From Ceratodon purpureus (taxonomy: Eukaryota > Streptophyta > Bryopsida > Pseudoditrichales > Ditrichaceae): DNA of 64,000 nt. The position numbers and the translations under genes were made by a program. The notes under the pieces are model-generated. The model did no database searches, was not told the origin of the DNA, and saw nothing but the letters and a program-made list of their open reading frames with translations. The stretch's first letter is position 1; the number at the start of each line of letters is the position of its first letter. The stretch spans positions 1,897,684 through 1,961,683 of the forward strand of contig CM026425.1 of assembly GCA_014871385.1 (NCBI GenBank), read 5' to 3'. Shown piece by piece: positions 38,807-51,800 of this stretch.

Positions 38807-40094
38807 ATGGCGACAGCGTTAGTTGCAAGCCGGCCATGGCGAGCACCTCCTTCGTTCCGCCACAGTGGTGTACACCGGCCGAGCTCAACCGCCCAGTTGC
38901 TTCGTGTTACCTGCAGCGTAGAGCCGACATCCACAGACTCTACGAGCACGAGTGGCGAGAGCCAAGGTGGCGATAAGAAGCATGTCGATACGAGGATACA
39001 TTGGGGGAATTCGATGGATGGGTGGATTGGGATAGAAGATAGCGATGGGAATCCTGCGCAATCCTCGTCGTGGGGCCGAAGCACCAAGAATAATGCGAGC
39101 ATTCTCGACCAGGCATCTGATAGCCATTACAGGTGACTACTTCTACAATTTTTTCTTGCTTCTCTGCTCATCGCAATTCTCCAGAATGGTTCCGTGAATG
39201 AGCACTCGTTAACCGAAAGGAATAGGATAATTTCATGTCAGGAAATTTCAGCTCGAATCTAGTTAGGGCAAAAATTTCCACTTGAATGGATTAGGCTAGG
39301 TTTGCTTAGTCCGGGTGGTGGTGAATTTTGAGATGCAAAAGGCTTTGCAAATGGTTAGCGCATGGAATTGCGTTCGTCTTCTTTGAAAGGAATCCTGGAT
39401 ATGATGGTATCTTTTCAGTCATTGGACAATGCGAATCAGTGTAGGACTGGATATTGTGGTTTTGGAACCCTAATCATATTGCAAGCGTTTCTGAAATCGT
39501 GAAAAAGATGTAATGCTTTGTAGGTACTTGGGCGTATCCTCAAATGCCGAATTGGAGGAGATTAAGTCTGCGTACCGGCGGCTGTCGAAGCTGTACCATC
39601 CTGATTCGACACAGCTCCCTCTGGAAATTGCTGCGCAGAAATTTATGCGGTTGAAGGTGAGCCTGCCCTTCCAGACATGGTTCTCGACATACACGACATG
39701 ATTCTGCTTAATTGTAAAATTGTTCTGAAGTGCACTTTGCTTAACTCAATATTTCCAAGCACGAGCAGAGATAAAATGATCGGTGTGACATGTGCAGGAC
39801 GCGTATGATACCCTTAGTAACCAAGAACTGAGAAACCTATATGACAATCGTTTAGAGAGGAAAGTTGTGTCGAACACTGAGGGGAGCATGTATGGGTACC
39901 CAATTAGCTCCCAGCAAGGCTATGATAGTCGGAAGAAGAGACCGGAGCGTATGGATGTGGATACTCTTGGAGGTCGCAACATGCCCCTCAGTGGCCAAGC
40001 GATGACAGCCCTGGCGTTCGATCTCTTCGTTCTTTGCTTTTGTATTGGTGTAATTATATTCGTTGCATTCTTTAAGAACGCTCCTTCCACATAA
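38807..40094 (+). CDS. ndhT: NDH-complex subunit T (NdhT/CRRJ), J-domain, plastid, 251 aa
   Basis: Nuclear-encoded subunit of the chloroplast NAD(P)H dehydrogenase-like complex, which carries cyclic electron flow around photosystem I. Exons: 38807-39132, 39524-39656, 39798-40094; total 756 nt. The N-terminus is Ser/Thr/Arg-rich, as in a transit peptide. A J-domain follows (YLGVSSNAELEEIKSAYRRL) with HPD at 134-136. The C-terminal signature LGGRNMPLSGQAMTALAFD leads into a single membrane helix (about 224-245) and a short tail. This J-domain plus C-terminal helix arrangement, and the LGGRNM-x-LS-x-QAMTAL motif, are characteristic of NdhT rather than a general DnaJ. The start is the only upstream in-frame ATG. 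Confidence 0.9.
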
Positions 40095-42096
40095 TAAACC
40101 TGAATCTTCAAGATTTGCGTTGCTCATCTGACGCGGTTGATAACCTCACGTCAACTTTCTCTGAAGATTGCTTGAATGTATGCAATGACTTGGTTTGGTT
40201 CAGCTTGAGAGGGCGAGGAATGGCAATTCAATGCTCAAAAGAGATTCGCCGCTGCCGCTGCAGTGCCGAGTACGCTACCAGGTTTTCTGTTTGGTAGTAC
40301 ATCATCTTTCAACTTTGTGTATGGTTTGGTGGTGATGCGTGTTGTCTGGAGACTCTCTTTGAACAAGTGCATTTGAACATGAATTCACATATCGAGAGAG
40401 TTTTCTAGAATCGTACTCAAAAAGCATGTACTGGTTGTCCTCCGGAGGACGTAATCTAGCCTTATCAACTCAACGTCCATTACTTTTTATCCAACAGTAA
40501 TGTAGCGTGTGGATGCAATCCTTGACACCTGTGGCTTTTGTGCGTTATTATCTCTACACTTTAGACTTTGCAGGGTGTCAGCGAGTGTTTATGTCGCATG
40601 AAGACCCGGGAGTTGCATTGTAATACGGTTATGTTCATCGTGCACGAGTGTGGTACAAATTATTGCACTATGTTCAGATTCCTGCTTCCATTGCTCACTT
40701 TACCCCAATTACTGCAAGGAACAAATAATCTAAGAGATACCATCAACTCTGATATCACTCAGCATGGTGTGCGCAGTTGGTCACAGAAAGCAATCACAAA
40801 ACATAGTTTTTGACGCTTCAAATGCTTGAATTTTCATCGTTGGCAAGTTCCTGAAGTAAATCTGAGCAAGATAATCTCAGCACAAGAAAGTTTCTGGCGC
40901 ACTTAACATTGGCCACGGAAGAAAAGGATGTGATCAGGACGAGTCCCCATGTATTCTGATGTGTCATGAGATAACCATCAACGCTACCCAATTATTGCTA
41001 ATACAAGTTACATTCAAATTACGCGACCTTCCTGTGCCTGTGTGCCAACGCATCAACCGCTGTTACTCTGTAAGTCACCTTTTTTAACTGCATAGGTATC
41101 ATCAACTCAATCCTGGGCTACTCAAGAGCCAAGTGTCAATAAGAAATGCCAAATTTATACTCGTCAGATGAAAATTTCAGCATAACCACATCCTGATCTA
41201 GAGTTCCGTTAGCAAAATCTCAACGCACATACACCAAAATCACCATGATGAGCACCAAATGATGTTCCTCTTGCGAGGGCAAAAACTGGAGTTCTCTTCC
41301 AAACTCCGTGAAAGATACATATTCCTCTATGGCAAGCTCACCACAACACCTAGATTGCTGAGACCAGCAGAATCCGGTGCCCCTCCTGTTGCAATGGCAG
41401 CGAATCATACCACCAGAGGGGCCATACTTGCGTCATCTAGACTCTACCTGGCCTCCACGTACCCATCCCTCATCTGCCAAATGGGTGCTTAAAATTTTTT
41501 TGGGAGTTTCAAAGTTCCTACCTCCGCATACGAGCTACATACCACTACCATTACTATACAGATTATGCTCGCTCCGAAGGCGTTTGTTAGTTAGTCGATT
41601 AGATATTCGTACAAAGCAGCGGCTACTTGTCATATGTAAACACCTAGAAAGGGCCGATGACCCCCTTAAACTCCAACATTTTTTTCCTCTCTCCAGACAG
41701 CAATTGCCTTGGATTCTACTATACAATATTGGGAGAGAGCTTCCGTGCTGATGTGAATCCGGTTCGGCAAAGCGCATTCCATCACACCGACCGACTCATC
41801 CCGCACCCGATTGTGAAGTCGTCAGTAATGTCACAAGCACGCGAGCCAATTCTCCAAGTGCCTCTTGTTGTCTGTACACATGTCCGAAACATGGAATTCA
41901 GCACTCACACATGACCAAAACAAAAACAAAGCTGGCAACAATGGCAATTCATAACGAAAAGCTCACATTAAGAGCCATGGAATATTACACATGCCACAGA
42001 TGCAACCGCTACAAAGTCTTGAAGTCCAATCCCAAAATTCAAAACATGGACATCCAAATACTGCCGTTAAAAAAAAAAAAAACAGGTGGAATTTAC
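40095..42096. other. 3' region of NdhT gene and probable intron/3' end of the minus-strand gene
   Basis: Contains the NdhT 3'UTR on the left. The right part should contain the remaining exon(s) of the minus-strand gene starting at 42571. Possible acceptors lie at 41088-41093 (terminal peptide VKKGDLQSNSG) and near 41330, but I could not decide between them. Confidence 0.35.
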
Positions 42097-42571
42097 CTTC
42101 GTTAGTTCGTTTGGAAAGGTTGGCGAGAACTGCGGCCCACGGAGGCTGCTCCTCGCCGGAGGAGAAGGGAGCCCTGGACGCGGACGCCATGTTAGGCGAA
42201 GGAGAGCCGTAGCAGGGCACCAGCACAGCGAAGCTATCCTCCAGCTCATTCTCCGCGACGAAACTGCTGTGGTGGGGCTCAAACCAGCCCACAGACCAGT
42301 CGGACACATCGGACTCCGAGCCCGACATCGAGATTCCGTCCGCGGGCACGATGACCAAGTCGAATTCCGGGTCGAGGCTCTTGGCGTGCTGCTTCGGCGA
42401 CGCCTTCCGCCGTCGCCCGCGCCTCTTCTGCCACGAGCTCGTCGACGCAACGGTCCCTCCGAGCGCCGGAAGCTTCAACACCCGCCGCCTGATGGGCAAC
42501 GGCGTCAGCGTCCCCTCCGCGAATGCTGGCCTCTGCACCAGCCCTGTCAACGCCACTGCTGCCACCGCCAT
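42097..42571 (-). CDS. Uncharacterised plant protein, first exon (158+ aa), 3' end unresolved
   Basis: The minus-strand ATG at 42571 opens a frame of 158 codons, ending at a donor (GAAG|GTAAAT, exon edge 42097) followed at once by a poly-T run. The protein has a basic stretch (QKRRGRRRKASPK, about 48-60), then DLVIVPADGISMSGSESD and SDWSVGWFEPHHSSF (about 90-104). The strongly conserved-looking ENELEDSFAVLVPCYG follows at 107-122. I associate the last two motifs with a plant-specific family of unknown function, but that is recollection and not a search result. Reading through the donor would add a Phe run and a stop at 41963, which is less likely. The exon is GC-rich, unlike its flanks. No catalytic motif, signal peptide or membrane segment is evident. 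Confidence 0.65.
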
Positions 42572-42832
42572 ATACTCCCTCACATACACACAAAATCCCA
42601 CAAAATCCCACAAAACTCCCACAAACCCAACTCCCTCCTCACAAAACTCCACCAATTCCCCAAACCCACCTCCCAAAAAACCTCACAAAACTCACTCACA
42701 CCAAGAACCCACCTCGGAAAAAAAAGCTACCCCTCTCAGAAACCGAAACCCACCTCCAAAAAAAGACAACTCCTCTCTCCACAACAACTGTACCACCACG
42801 AAGCAACTGAGGCAGCCCTTAAAACAGCCCCT

Positions 42833-42857
42833 CAGATGATGATGATGATGATGATGG
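42833..42857. repeat. (gat)n microsatellite
   Basis: About eight gat units in the leader/promoter of the minus-strand gene at 42571. Confidence 0.9.
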
Positions 42858-43097
42858 GATGGTGAATTGGACAACAATCAGTGTGCAAGGGAGTCAGATG
42901 ACAGAAAAAAAAGCATGCACCAGATGGCGGAGGAGGGTGTCAGGGAGGCTATGGAGGCGGAAGACGAGCATGAAGTAACATTAGCATCATTGCGCCATGG
43001 CCATGGCTGAGCATGGAGGACGAGGAGATGGTGAGAGAGATGAGTGAGACAGGAAATTGTTTGGGCCAGCAGCACTGACGGAATGGAGGAGTGGTGT

Positions 43098-43107
43098 GTT
43101 TATATAT
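43098..43107 (-). promoter_or_regulatory. Candidate TATA box for the 42571 gene
   Basis: On the minus strand, tatataaaca follows a pyrimidine-rich run (ccccctcccctcccttt) and lies about 530 bp 5' of the ATG. A start near 43070 would give a leader of about 500 nt containing the (gat)n repeat. Confidence 0.5.
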
Positions 43108-43319
43108 GAAAGGGAGGGGAGGGGGGGTAGCTCGCGCATGGGGAGGGGGGGCCATGCCATGGGTGCCACCCAATTGGTACCATTGGCACCCCATTCGAGG
43201 GCCCCCGGGTTGTGTTTACCCCACATCCATCCTCTTGCTTCCTCCACCTGCTCATCGTCTTTCGCAACCACCCGTGGATGGTGAGGTTGGACAAAAAAAG
43301 AGATGGTGTTGAGTTTCCG

Positions 43320-45308
43320 GACCCACCTGGGGGAGGGTTATTTTACGGTGGGGGATGGGGGTGGGGTTGATGTTTGGATGTTGTCTTTTTGCAACCACCC
43401 AGGGTATGATTGAGATGATGTGAGGAGAGGAGTGAGTGTAGTAGTTTTGTTTTATCAGTTCTTTAGTTTTAGCCGTCATTTTTGCTACAGTGGGGAGGGC
43501 TTTTGGATTCTTTGTTGAAATCTTCTTGGGGGAGAGGATCTGCAGGAGGTGGGGAATAAAAGGGCTGTTGGTGTTTGGGGCCCATGTTGGTACTTGTGGA
43601 TGGTGCTAAAAGACGTTATGGCATGCACATTGATCTTGAATTTTTTTATAGTTGTTTTTTTGGTTTTTGCATCATGGTGTTTTGGACTTGGACGTGCGGA
43701 TTGATTGGTGATTTAATGATGTGTACCAGGGTGTGGTTTGGAATGGTGATACTTGAATTGTAGGTCTCGTGTTGTTGTGAAAATTGATCAGTCTGTTTAA
43801 GAGTAAATAATATTTAAAATAATCAAGAGGTTTAATCATTCCAATTGTGTAAAATTGTATATTTTTGCATTTTCCCAATAACAACTGTACAGGATATGAA
43901 GAATATGGTTAATTATGAACTGGAATTATAATGTAGTCACACACAAATAATCAACTAATCCGTAATATACTGCTTTCTAATTGATAGATGTTGATGATGA
44001 GTAAGTCCAGTTTACAATCTTTTGAAAATATCCATCTCAATTATCAAATATTTCAATAAAAAAATCCAGTCAAGAACATTCGTTTTTTTCAAAAAGATGA
44101 TCATATCTTCCCACAGTGACCACAGACAGTCCTTCAGAATAATATCCATTGTTTTCTTTTCCCACAAAAAAGAAAACAAATCCTTTTATATTTTAAAAAT
44201 AAAATTGAAAAAAACAATTTGCAGAACAGTGCAACAAGTTGGGCAGGTACTTTCCACTGACTTGTCACTTTGAAGAGGTAAAATGCATGAATATACATTT
44301 AAAGTAAGTTATTTTAATTAGCATTATTGACCGGAGTACGTAATTGAAGGCATCTCACTGATCTCAGGTCCAGAACCTCTGGGGAACAAAATGACAACAT
44401 CCAGATCACTGGGCCTTGCACACTTCCTTGTTGTGCACATAAAGTAAGTTAGGCGAGAGTTGAGATATCACCTCATACCATACCAAAGCCACTTATTATT
44501 CTTCTCATATCACTCATGGCTTAAGTTATGCCAGAATATTACACACATTGTCCTCTCTGCATATGTTAGGCCAATGAAACCGGTGGGCGGAGGAATTTTT
44601 ATCGATTATTATTCTGGATAAGGTTATAAGAGCACTTCTGTGACACAGCACACATGAATCATGGGCACAGACTTTTGAACGCATACATAACCTCGGACTC
44701 AATTGGGTGGTAGAACATTTTCCCAGGGGAAGATTGTTCAACAATTTCGGGTGTTTTTGGAGCCGTTTTTCCAGGAAGTTTTTGAGCCTCTTGTTCTTCT
44801 TCATGCATTGCAGTGGGCTCGGGCTTTGGCTGGCCAGGTCAATCTATTTCAACCTTGATATTTTGGCAAGTTCCCAAGGAACTTGTGTAATTACCCCAAT
44901 TTAGTCTCCCTTGTGGTTCTCCAAGTTCTTCAATCATCAGGTCACCTAAGCCTAGTTTGCCACATCATCTTTGACAAGGATACCACTACACTTTCATGGT
45001 AGATTAATTAATCAGAATGTTTATTTTATTTTGGATTTCTTCGAAATTAATGGTCTTTTGAAAATTTCTTTTAATGTTTCTGATTTTTAGAAATATGTAT
45101 GTATGTGTGTGTTTTATATTAAATGTATCTTGGCAAGGAGGGCTATGGATGATTAGAGGATTCTTTTTTCCAATAGTTTTTATCATACTAATAGAATTCT
45201 ACTTTTTATTGTCATGTACTTATACATATCTAAAACATAAAAATTTACAAGCATGTAAATTTTTTCACTTAATTATTGTATTTGCTCAATTCGGATACTA
45301 CTAAACAA
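43320..45308. other. Intergenic spacer
   Basis: The composition shifts from GC-rich promoter to AT-rich spacer. No gene or repeat was recognised beyond poly-A/T runs. Confidence 0.5.
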
Positions 45309-45310
45309 TA

Positions 45311-45603
45311 CTCCCTCTGTTTCTGAAAGAAATGGTGTTTTCCATTTTAGGCCGGGATTAAGCACAGTGACGCCGCCTTGACTCTGTAAATGCATCAGCT
45401 GCCAACCTGCTAAGCTGCCATTAAAATAAACTTTCTGAAATTCAATCAGGCAATCAGCTGGTGTCACCTTGCTGATTTCAGGTTCATGGCAAGTTCCTCC
45501 TTTAAATTCTTGACGGTGGACTTCCTGGTAATGATGAAACCATTGTTTCTTTGTGAAACAAAGACTTTGTGGAAAACACCATTTCTTTCAGAAACAGAGG
45601 GAG
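45311..45603. mobile_element. Stowaway-like MITE (Tc1/mariner), 293 bp, perfect TIRs
   Basis: Both ends carry an exact 34-bp inverted repeat: 45311-45344, starting ctccctctgtttctgaaag, and its reverse complement at 45570-45603. The element is flanked by TA on both sides (45309-45310 and 45604-45605), the target duplication of Tc1/mariner elements. The CTCCCTC start is the Stowaway signature. The interior has no transposase. Perfect TIRs suggest recent mobility. Confidence 0.93.
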
Positions 45604-45605
45604 TA

Positions 45606-47775
45606 TTAAGAAAATAACTTCCCACACTTACTTCTGGAATACTAATCTTTTAATCCGCTTTCTTAGAAAATTCGATGAAATGATCCATTTTTTATTCTTA
45701 AATTGAATATCGTATGATCTTTGTTGAAAAATTAACCATGTTTTTATTTTATTTTGACTGTGTTGAAATAAAAATGATAGATATGAAGATTTTTCTTGAA
45801 AAAACATGATATGATTTTACAATTAATTTGAAACAACATAGTTGGTCCATATTTGATTGCATTTTGATAATCATTTTCATTTCATTAACTTCATATTAGT
45901 TTTTCACCAAATCTATACAATTGCAACTTTGTATTTTGTAATAAATAAATCTTAGATTCATAATTATTCCACATATTATTCTCCATATCTAATTGCATGT
46001 ATGTGTATCATCATTGTCTCATGTTTAAAAATACATAAAAACAATTTATTCTATTACAAACCTTACATTAAATCCAATCCATGTTTTAGTTGAAATTTGT
46101 CAATTATTTTCCATATGTCTTTGGACACTATCTACATTTCACGGATTTAGGTATATTTTTAAGATGTACATGTTATAAAGTTATTCATAATTTAATTTTA
46201 TAAAAATATCAAAATCATAAAGATTAAAGAAGAACTTTATATTCTTTAGATATTAAATTATGTCTTGGCCTAATGTCTACTGCTAACTATTGGCGCTTTG
46301 ATGCCAGCCCTCAATTATTTCTAAAGCCATTATGAATTTATATATCTTGAAATTAACACATCCACTTTGGCAATTAATAATTTATGCAATGCAAATTTGA
46401 AAAAATATACCATGCCAATTTATTTTTTCTATCATTTGTTTTAATTTTTAGCTTCAAATTTTATATTTTAAAAGATCAAATGTGATTTTTTTTTTTCTTT
46501 TTAAATCATGATACTTCTAATCTTTGAATTACTTTAAGATATATAAATAGATACAAAACATGTATTGTTGGTATGTTTTAGAATAAAAGTACTACAAAAT
46601 AAACCACCTCCTTAATTGAATCATAATTTTTTAAAGCAATTGCATTTAACAAGTTCCATTATTTTTAAAGAATCCAACATAACTTTCATCTCATGAGTTA
46701 TTAGTATACATAAATCTGCAAATCATTGCTACATTGTACAAAATTTACCGATTTAAAATAAAAAAGCACATGTTTACACAAACATAAATTAACAAAATAG
46801 TGCTATACTCTGTGTACATATCTTACACATGTATTTTATTGAAATTTTCTGATTTGCTTTTGAGAATTTAGTGTGAATGATTTTTTTCTAACGTTCAATT
46901 ATATGACATTTTCATTACTCAATATAGATTTTCATTTTGAAACCTCACTCTAGAAAAGGTCCTTGGTTCTTATATGATTCAATACATACAAAAAATCTTT
47001 TCTAGATAATTTATAATCCTTTGCTTGTATCATTGATTTCAAATTTTTACACCAAACATGCAAGAAATTACGAGGTTCATTCAAGTTTGATTTCATCAAA
47101 TTTAGACACCATAAATATATTTGATATATACATTTACTACCTCTAAGACTTGACATGAAGTTAAGTAATTTGACTTTCTTTGAATCTACAAAGAAATTCA
47201 TGTTTTAGTGCAAAAATTTCATTCATTGCTTAACTTAAACATCTAAATTTAAAAAGAAAAGATAGTTGTTAATATACTTTAAACCCAAATTTTGTGAATC
47301 GTGTAGATTTCTCATTTTTTTCTCTATCTTTCTTTTTCTTTTTCATTTTTCATTTTCCTATCCATGTAAAAATCCGTTTCCATCTGCATAATTTTTTTTT
47401 CATATTTAATAGTTTAATCATCAACTAATGAATGTATTCATTTTGAACCACAATGAAATGGATGGTTCAATCAGCTACTAATGAATGAAGCAAGATATAG
47501 ATGATAATTCAAAACGCCAACTTAGTTGACACTTGAAGGCCATGTACCATATGTCAATGGTAGATTTTTTCATCTTTGAAACAAATATTTCTATTGGAAA
47601 AATAAAATTTATCTCCAAGAATATGATTTCTTCAAATTTCGGTTTTTCAAAAAAACCACTAAAAATAGCTGTAGATGGATTAAAAAAAATGATGGATGAA
47701 GCTAGTAATGGATGACATCATTTGGAAGCTCAGCTCCACGGCCCATGCAAACCAAACCAAACGAATGGTTCGGTC
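45606..47775. other. AT-rich spacer
   Basis: No credible gene or element. A few 60-80-codon frames are Phe/Lys/Asn-rich and composition-driven. Confidence 0.55.
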
Positions 47776-47784
47776 GACCACTAT

Positions 47785-47920
47785 TGATGAAGCAAGCAAT
47801 GCATGAAGCAAGTAACGGATGAAGCATATAACGGATGAATCAAGTAACGGATGAAGCATATAACGGATGAATCAAGTAACGAATGAAGCAAGTAGCGGAT
47901 GAAGCAAGTGATGGATGAAT
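47785..47920. repeat. 16-bp tandem repeat (gatgaagcaagtaacg)n
   Basis: About eight degenerate 16-bp units. In the middle, units pair into a 32-bp higher-order unit (gatgaagcatataacg then gatgaatcaagtaacg). Confidence 0.85.
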
Positions 47921-47939
47921 ATGGGAATGAATGAAATAT

Positions 47940-48849
47940 CGGTAGGAACGGGCCGACTCAGGTGACGGAGGGAGTTGGCCACGGATGCAGGCTCCGAAGA
48001 GGATTCCACGCGGGAACACGTGCTGTCCTCCGCAAGGACTTTCCCGCACACGACTCCAGCAGAGCAAGCAAGCAGCCGCTGCTGACCACGACTTGTGGAT
48101 TGAACGCTCGTCGTCGCCCCCTCCAAACCCCGCCACCCCCCCCAACCCCGCCACCATCTCCCCGCTCGCTACATCCCCCCGCGCATCTCATAGATCCCCC
48201 TCCCCCCACCTCCACTGCCGCATTTCCATCCCCATCGAATCCTCCACCAACACTGCAACACTCGTCGAATCCCTCGCGAATTTCCACACAAATCCCCACC
48301 GCCCCTGACGCATTGGCCAATTCAATTCAAACCCAAACCCAGTCACTCGTCTGCTGATCAATTCACAAAAAAAAAACAGCCCAAGAGGTCGCCAGGTGAA
48401 GAAGTCCTTCGTCGTAGGAATGAGGAAGATGGTGTGTGAATGAGAGGTCGAGGCTGTGTCGTCGTCTACTTTGTGGGGGTCTCTTTTTTCTGGGTAAAGT
48501 GATTTAAGAAGCAATCTTCCTATCTTGTCATCTGCTGGAGTAATTTGGTGCAGAAACTGGAGCCGAGGGAGATAGTTCGTGGGTTGGCTCAATTAGGGTT
48601 GCGTGGTGAGTGGACATGGGGTTTTGTGGGTTGTTGATGATGGGGATTGTTTGGTGAAGTGTAGGGGTTGGTTTTTGTGGGTTTTTGGTGGTGGTGGTGG
48701 TGGATGTGTTTGTGATTTGTGTGTGTGCAGTTGGGTTTTTGGGGTGAGGGGGAGGAATTGACGTTTTGGTGTGTTTTTGGCAGGTGTTGGGGGGTTGGTG
48801 AGTGGAGTTGGGGTTTGAGGATTGCGGGAGGGAGGGAGGGGTGAGGGGG
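47940..48849. other. GC-rich promoter and leader of ferrochelatase gene
   Basis: C-rich stretch (48100-48200) followed by G/T-rich sequence. A pyrimidine tract and GGCAG at 48779-48783 could be the acceptor of a leader intron just before the first coding exon. Overlapping Pro/His-rich frames are composition artefacts. Confidence 0.45.
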
Positions 48850-51800
48850 ATGGCGGCCATGCAGGTGGTGCCTGCTGCGGCTGCGGGGGTGGTGGTGCAG
48901 GTGCAGCAGGATGGCCGGCTGGGGTCGCGGCGCGCTCCGGTGGTTTGTGCTACTGGTGCCATGTCTATGTGTCATGGTGTCATGGCGCGGGGTGCATTCG
49001 GCAGCAGCAGTGGCGCCAGTGCGTTGTCCGTGGTGCGAATTGCCTCTCCTAAGCTTAGGTTTGTGGCCTCAGCACGCTGAATTGGGTGTGGGTTTTGGGG
49101 ACAATTTGGGGTGGTCTTGGGGTTTGGATTTTTTCCCCTGTAGGGTTTTAGTGGGGTTTCGGTGGAGGTTGGGCGATGGTATCTGAAAGTGGGGTGGTGA
49201 TTTTTGGTGGGTTTGTAGAGGGGTGGCCACAATGGCAGCTACGAAAGTTGCAGCGGAATTAGGGTTGACTTCAGGAGGAGAGGAAGTGGAAGTTGTGGCA
49301 CCAGAGGATGTGCTTATTGTGGAGAATAAGCAAAGACAGGACCAAGAACGAGTGGGAGTGTTGCTCCTGAATCTTGGTGGACCGGACACACTGGAAGATG
49401 TGCAGCCATTTCTTTACAACCTCTTTGCAGACCCGGTAAATATCTCTCTGCTTTTCGAGAATGTGTGACGGCAATTTGCCACGCTTGCTACATGTCTGAA
49501 AAATAAGAAAAAAGTAGCTGTCGAATTATGAATTCACGTTTCGAGACTCCTTAGTTGAGATTAGGAAGTTTGTGTGGATTGCTTGGAGATTACTTTCTAC
49601 ATTAGATTACGTTCTACAGCCTGCAGGCTTTTAAGCGTATAGCTTTTTGATTCCAGGACATCATAAGGCTGCCGCGGTTGTTTAGATTCTTGCAAAGACC
49701 ACTGGCCACGTTCATATCTACGTTACGAGCTCCCAAGAGTGCTGAAGGGTACGCTGCTATCGGGGGAGGGTCACCTCTACGGCAAATAACAAATGAGCAG
49801 GTGTGCATCTCGTCCCTGAGGTTGTCTGTTGCAGATTGTTTGGTGATTGGCATTTGTATAAGGAGACACAGTTCATCCCTCAGAACTGCAAACTGCCGTG
49901 ATTTCACAGTTGTGCAGCACATCTTGATGGAAACGGTGGAATGTTTACCTGTTATTGGTGATAAATTTTTGACGGATGTGTGATGTTGTACATGAATTAG
50001 GCTGAAGCTCTGAAGGCCTCACTACAAAGCAAGGATGTACCTGCAAAAGTTTATGTAGGGATGAGATACTGGCATCCTTTTACGGAAGAAGCCATTTCTC
50101 AGGTAATTCTCAGGAACTAAACTGTTATGGTATGACACGCCTTTTGGAAGTGAGTGCAATTGACAAGATTAGAAGACGGGCTCCTTATGTCATCAGTGTG
50201 TGGTTTATGTAGTCAGCCGTTCGGGTATCTTTTCTTTGGTTTCTGATGAAGTTCTGGGTGGAGTGTGCAGATCAAGGAAGATGGAATCACTCGTCTGGTG
50301 GTTCTTCCTTTGTATCCTCAGTTTTCAATATCAACCAGTGGATCCAGCCTTCGTCTTCTCGAGAGCATCTTCAGGTTTGGAGAATATTTCTACACCTAAC
50401 ATTTTTTATTTGTGTGGACCGTTGTTGTTGTATTCTCAATCTTTGCCATGTGCCACATTTATCAAGCTGTAACACCTGATTTCCTTGATGTGGTCGGCAG
50501 GCAGGACGAATATCTTGTTAACATGCAACATACAGTGATTCCTTCATGGTATAACCGCAATGGGTATGTGCAGTCCATGGCAACACTTATTGAGAAGGAA
50601 CTAGCGAAGTTTGAGAAGCCCGAGGAGGTAGGATATGAACCAGCTTTTCTTGTATTCACAGCTCCTGCTTTTTGTTACTGTTGTAGGTGAGTTGTCACCT
50701 GTGAACCTGGCTCTATGTGTATACAAGCATAGCAAAAAAATCGTGGATGCTAATGTTGTATGATGGGACAGGTGCACATATTTTTCAGTGCCCATGGTGT
50801 ACCAGTGGCGTACGTGGAAGAAGCAGGGGACCCGTACAAGGCCGAAATGGAGGAATGTGTACAGCTTATCATGGCAGAAGTGAAGAATCGGGGCATCCGC
50901 TGTCCACACACACTTGCGTACCAGGTAATTTGTTCCGCTCTGGTTTCTGCCTGGAGACTCCATGGAACATATTATTTACATGGATACGTTAATGTAATAC
51001 TTAATTGTTTTGTTAATGAATACGTAACATGTCAAGTGTGCACTGTTGTAGATCATTTAGGTACAACAAAGTTCTGATAGAGTTGGCCTTGGTCTTTAGT
51101 ACTACGAAAGTTTTGTTTGCAGATTGGGCTTTGTTCTGAAATTTTTTCCTGTCTTCTCTTGAGAGGCCGTATTACTTTTGACAGTGAGTTGTTGGAGGAA
51201 TCTCCTGATACAGTATGGCGTGCTTTTTTTTCGTAAAGAGGGACTGATATAGTCTATTGGGGAATGAGGGTTACTGTTGGTGAGTCATAGTTTCTTGTAC
51301 GTCTACCTCTCGCAGCTAATGATTGATGGTCTGATTGTTGTATGGTACTGGTTTTGTATTTCAAACAGAGTCGTGTGGGACCGGTTGAATGGCTAAAGCC
51401 GTATACTGATGTGACGATCAAAGAGCTCGGGAAAAGTGGGGTGAAGAGCCTCTTGGCCGTCCCTGTCAGGTTTGTCTTGTGTCGAATGCATGCTTTCTTT
51501 GCATTCTGTTTGACTTCATTTTATGGGGCCCAATGCACGACTTGGGCTTTCTCTATGGACGACTTGGAAGTGTTTGATACGATCAAGTGTGGTGTTAACA
51601 AGTGTGGCGAGTTGTAGATGCATTACTAGTTTTGTATGCAAAGCAGAGTGTATTATATTAGCATCTAGACAAAGCTTCATGTGAGAATGTAGACTTCCTT
51701 GGTGTACTTAGTAGCTGTAGTGTATTGGGATGCAGCTTTGTGAGTGAACACATCGAGACTTTGGAGGAGATCGACATGGAGTACAGAGAGTTGGCCTTAG

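Noticed and set aside
41963..42096. Read-through of the uncharacterised protein into a Phe-rich tail
   Set aside because: A good donor precedes a poly-T tract; the added peptide looks like translated intron.
43252..43479. Direct repeat of gcaaccaccc strings in the promoter region of the 42571 gene
   Set aside because: Too short and isolated to call a repeat element.
47958..48592. Multiple overlapping frames in the C-rich stretch before the ferrochelatase gene
   Set aside because: Low-complexity Pro/Ser/His-rich reading on several frames at once; more likely promoter/leader.
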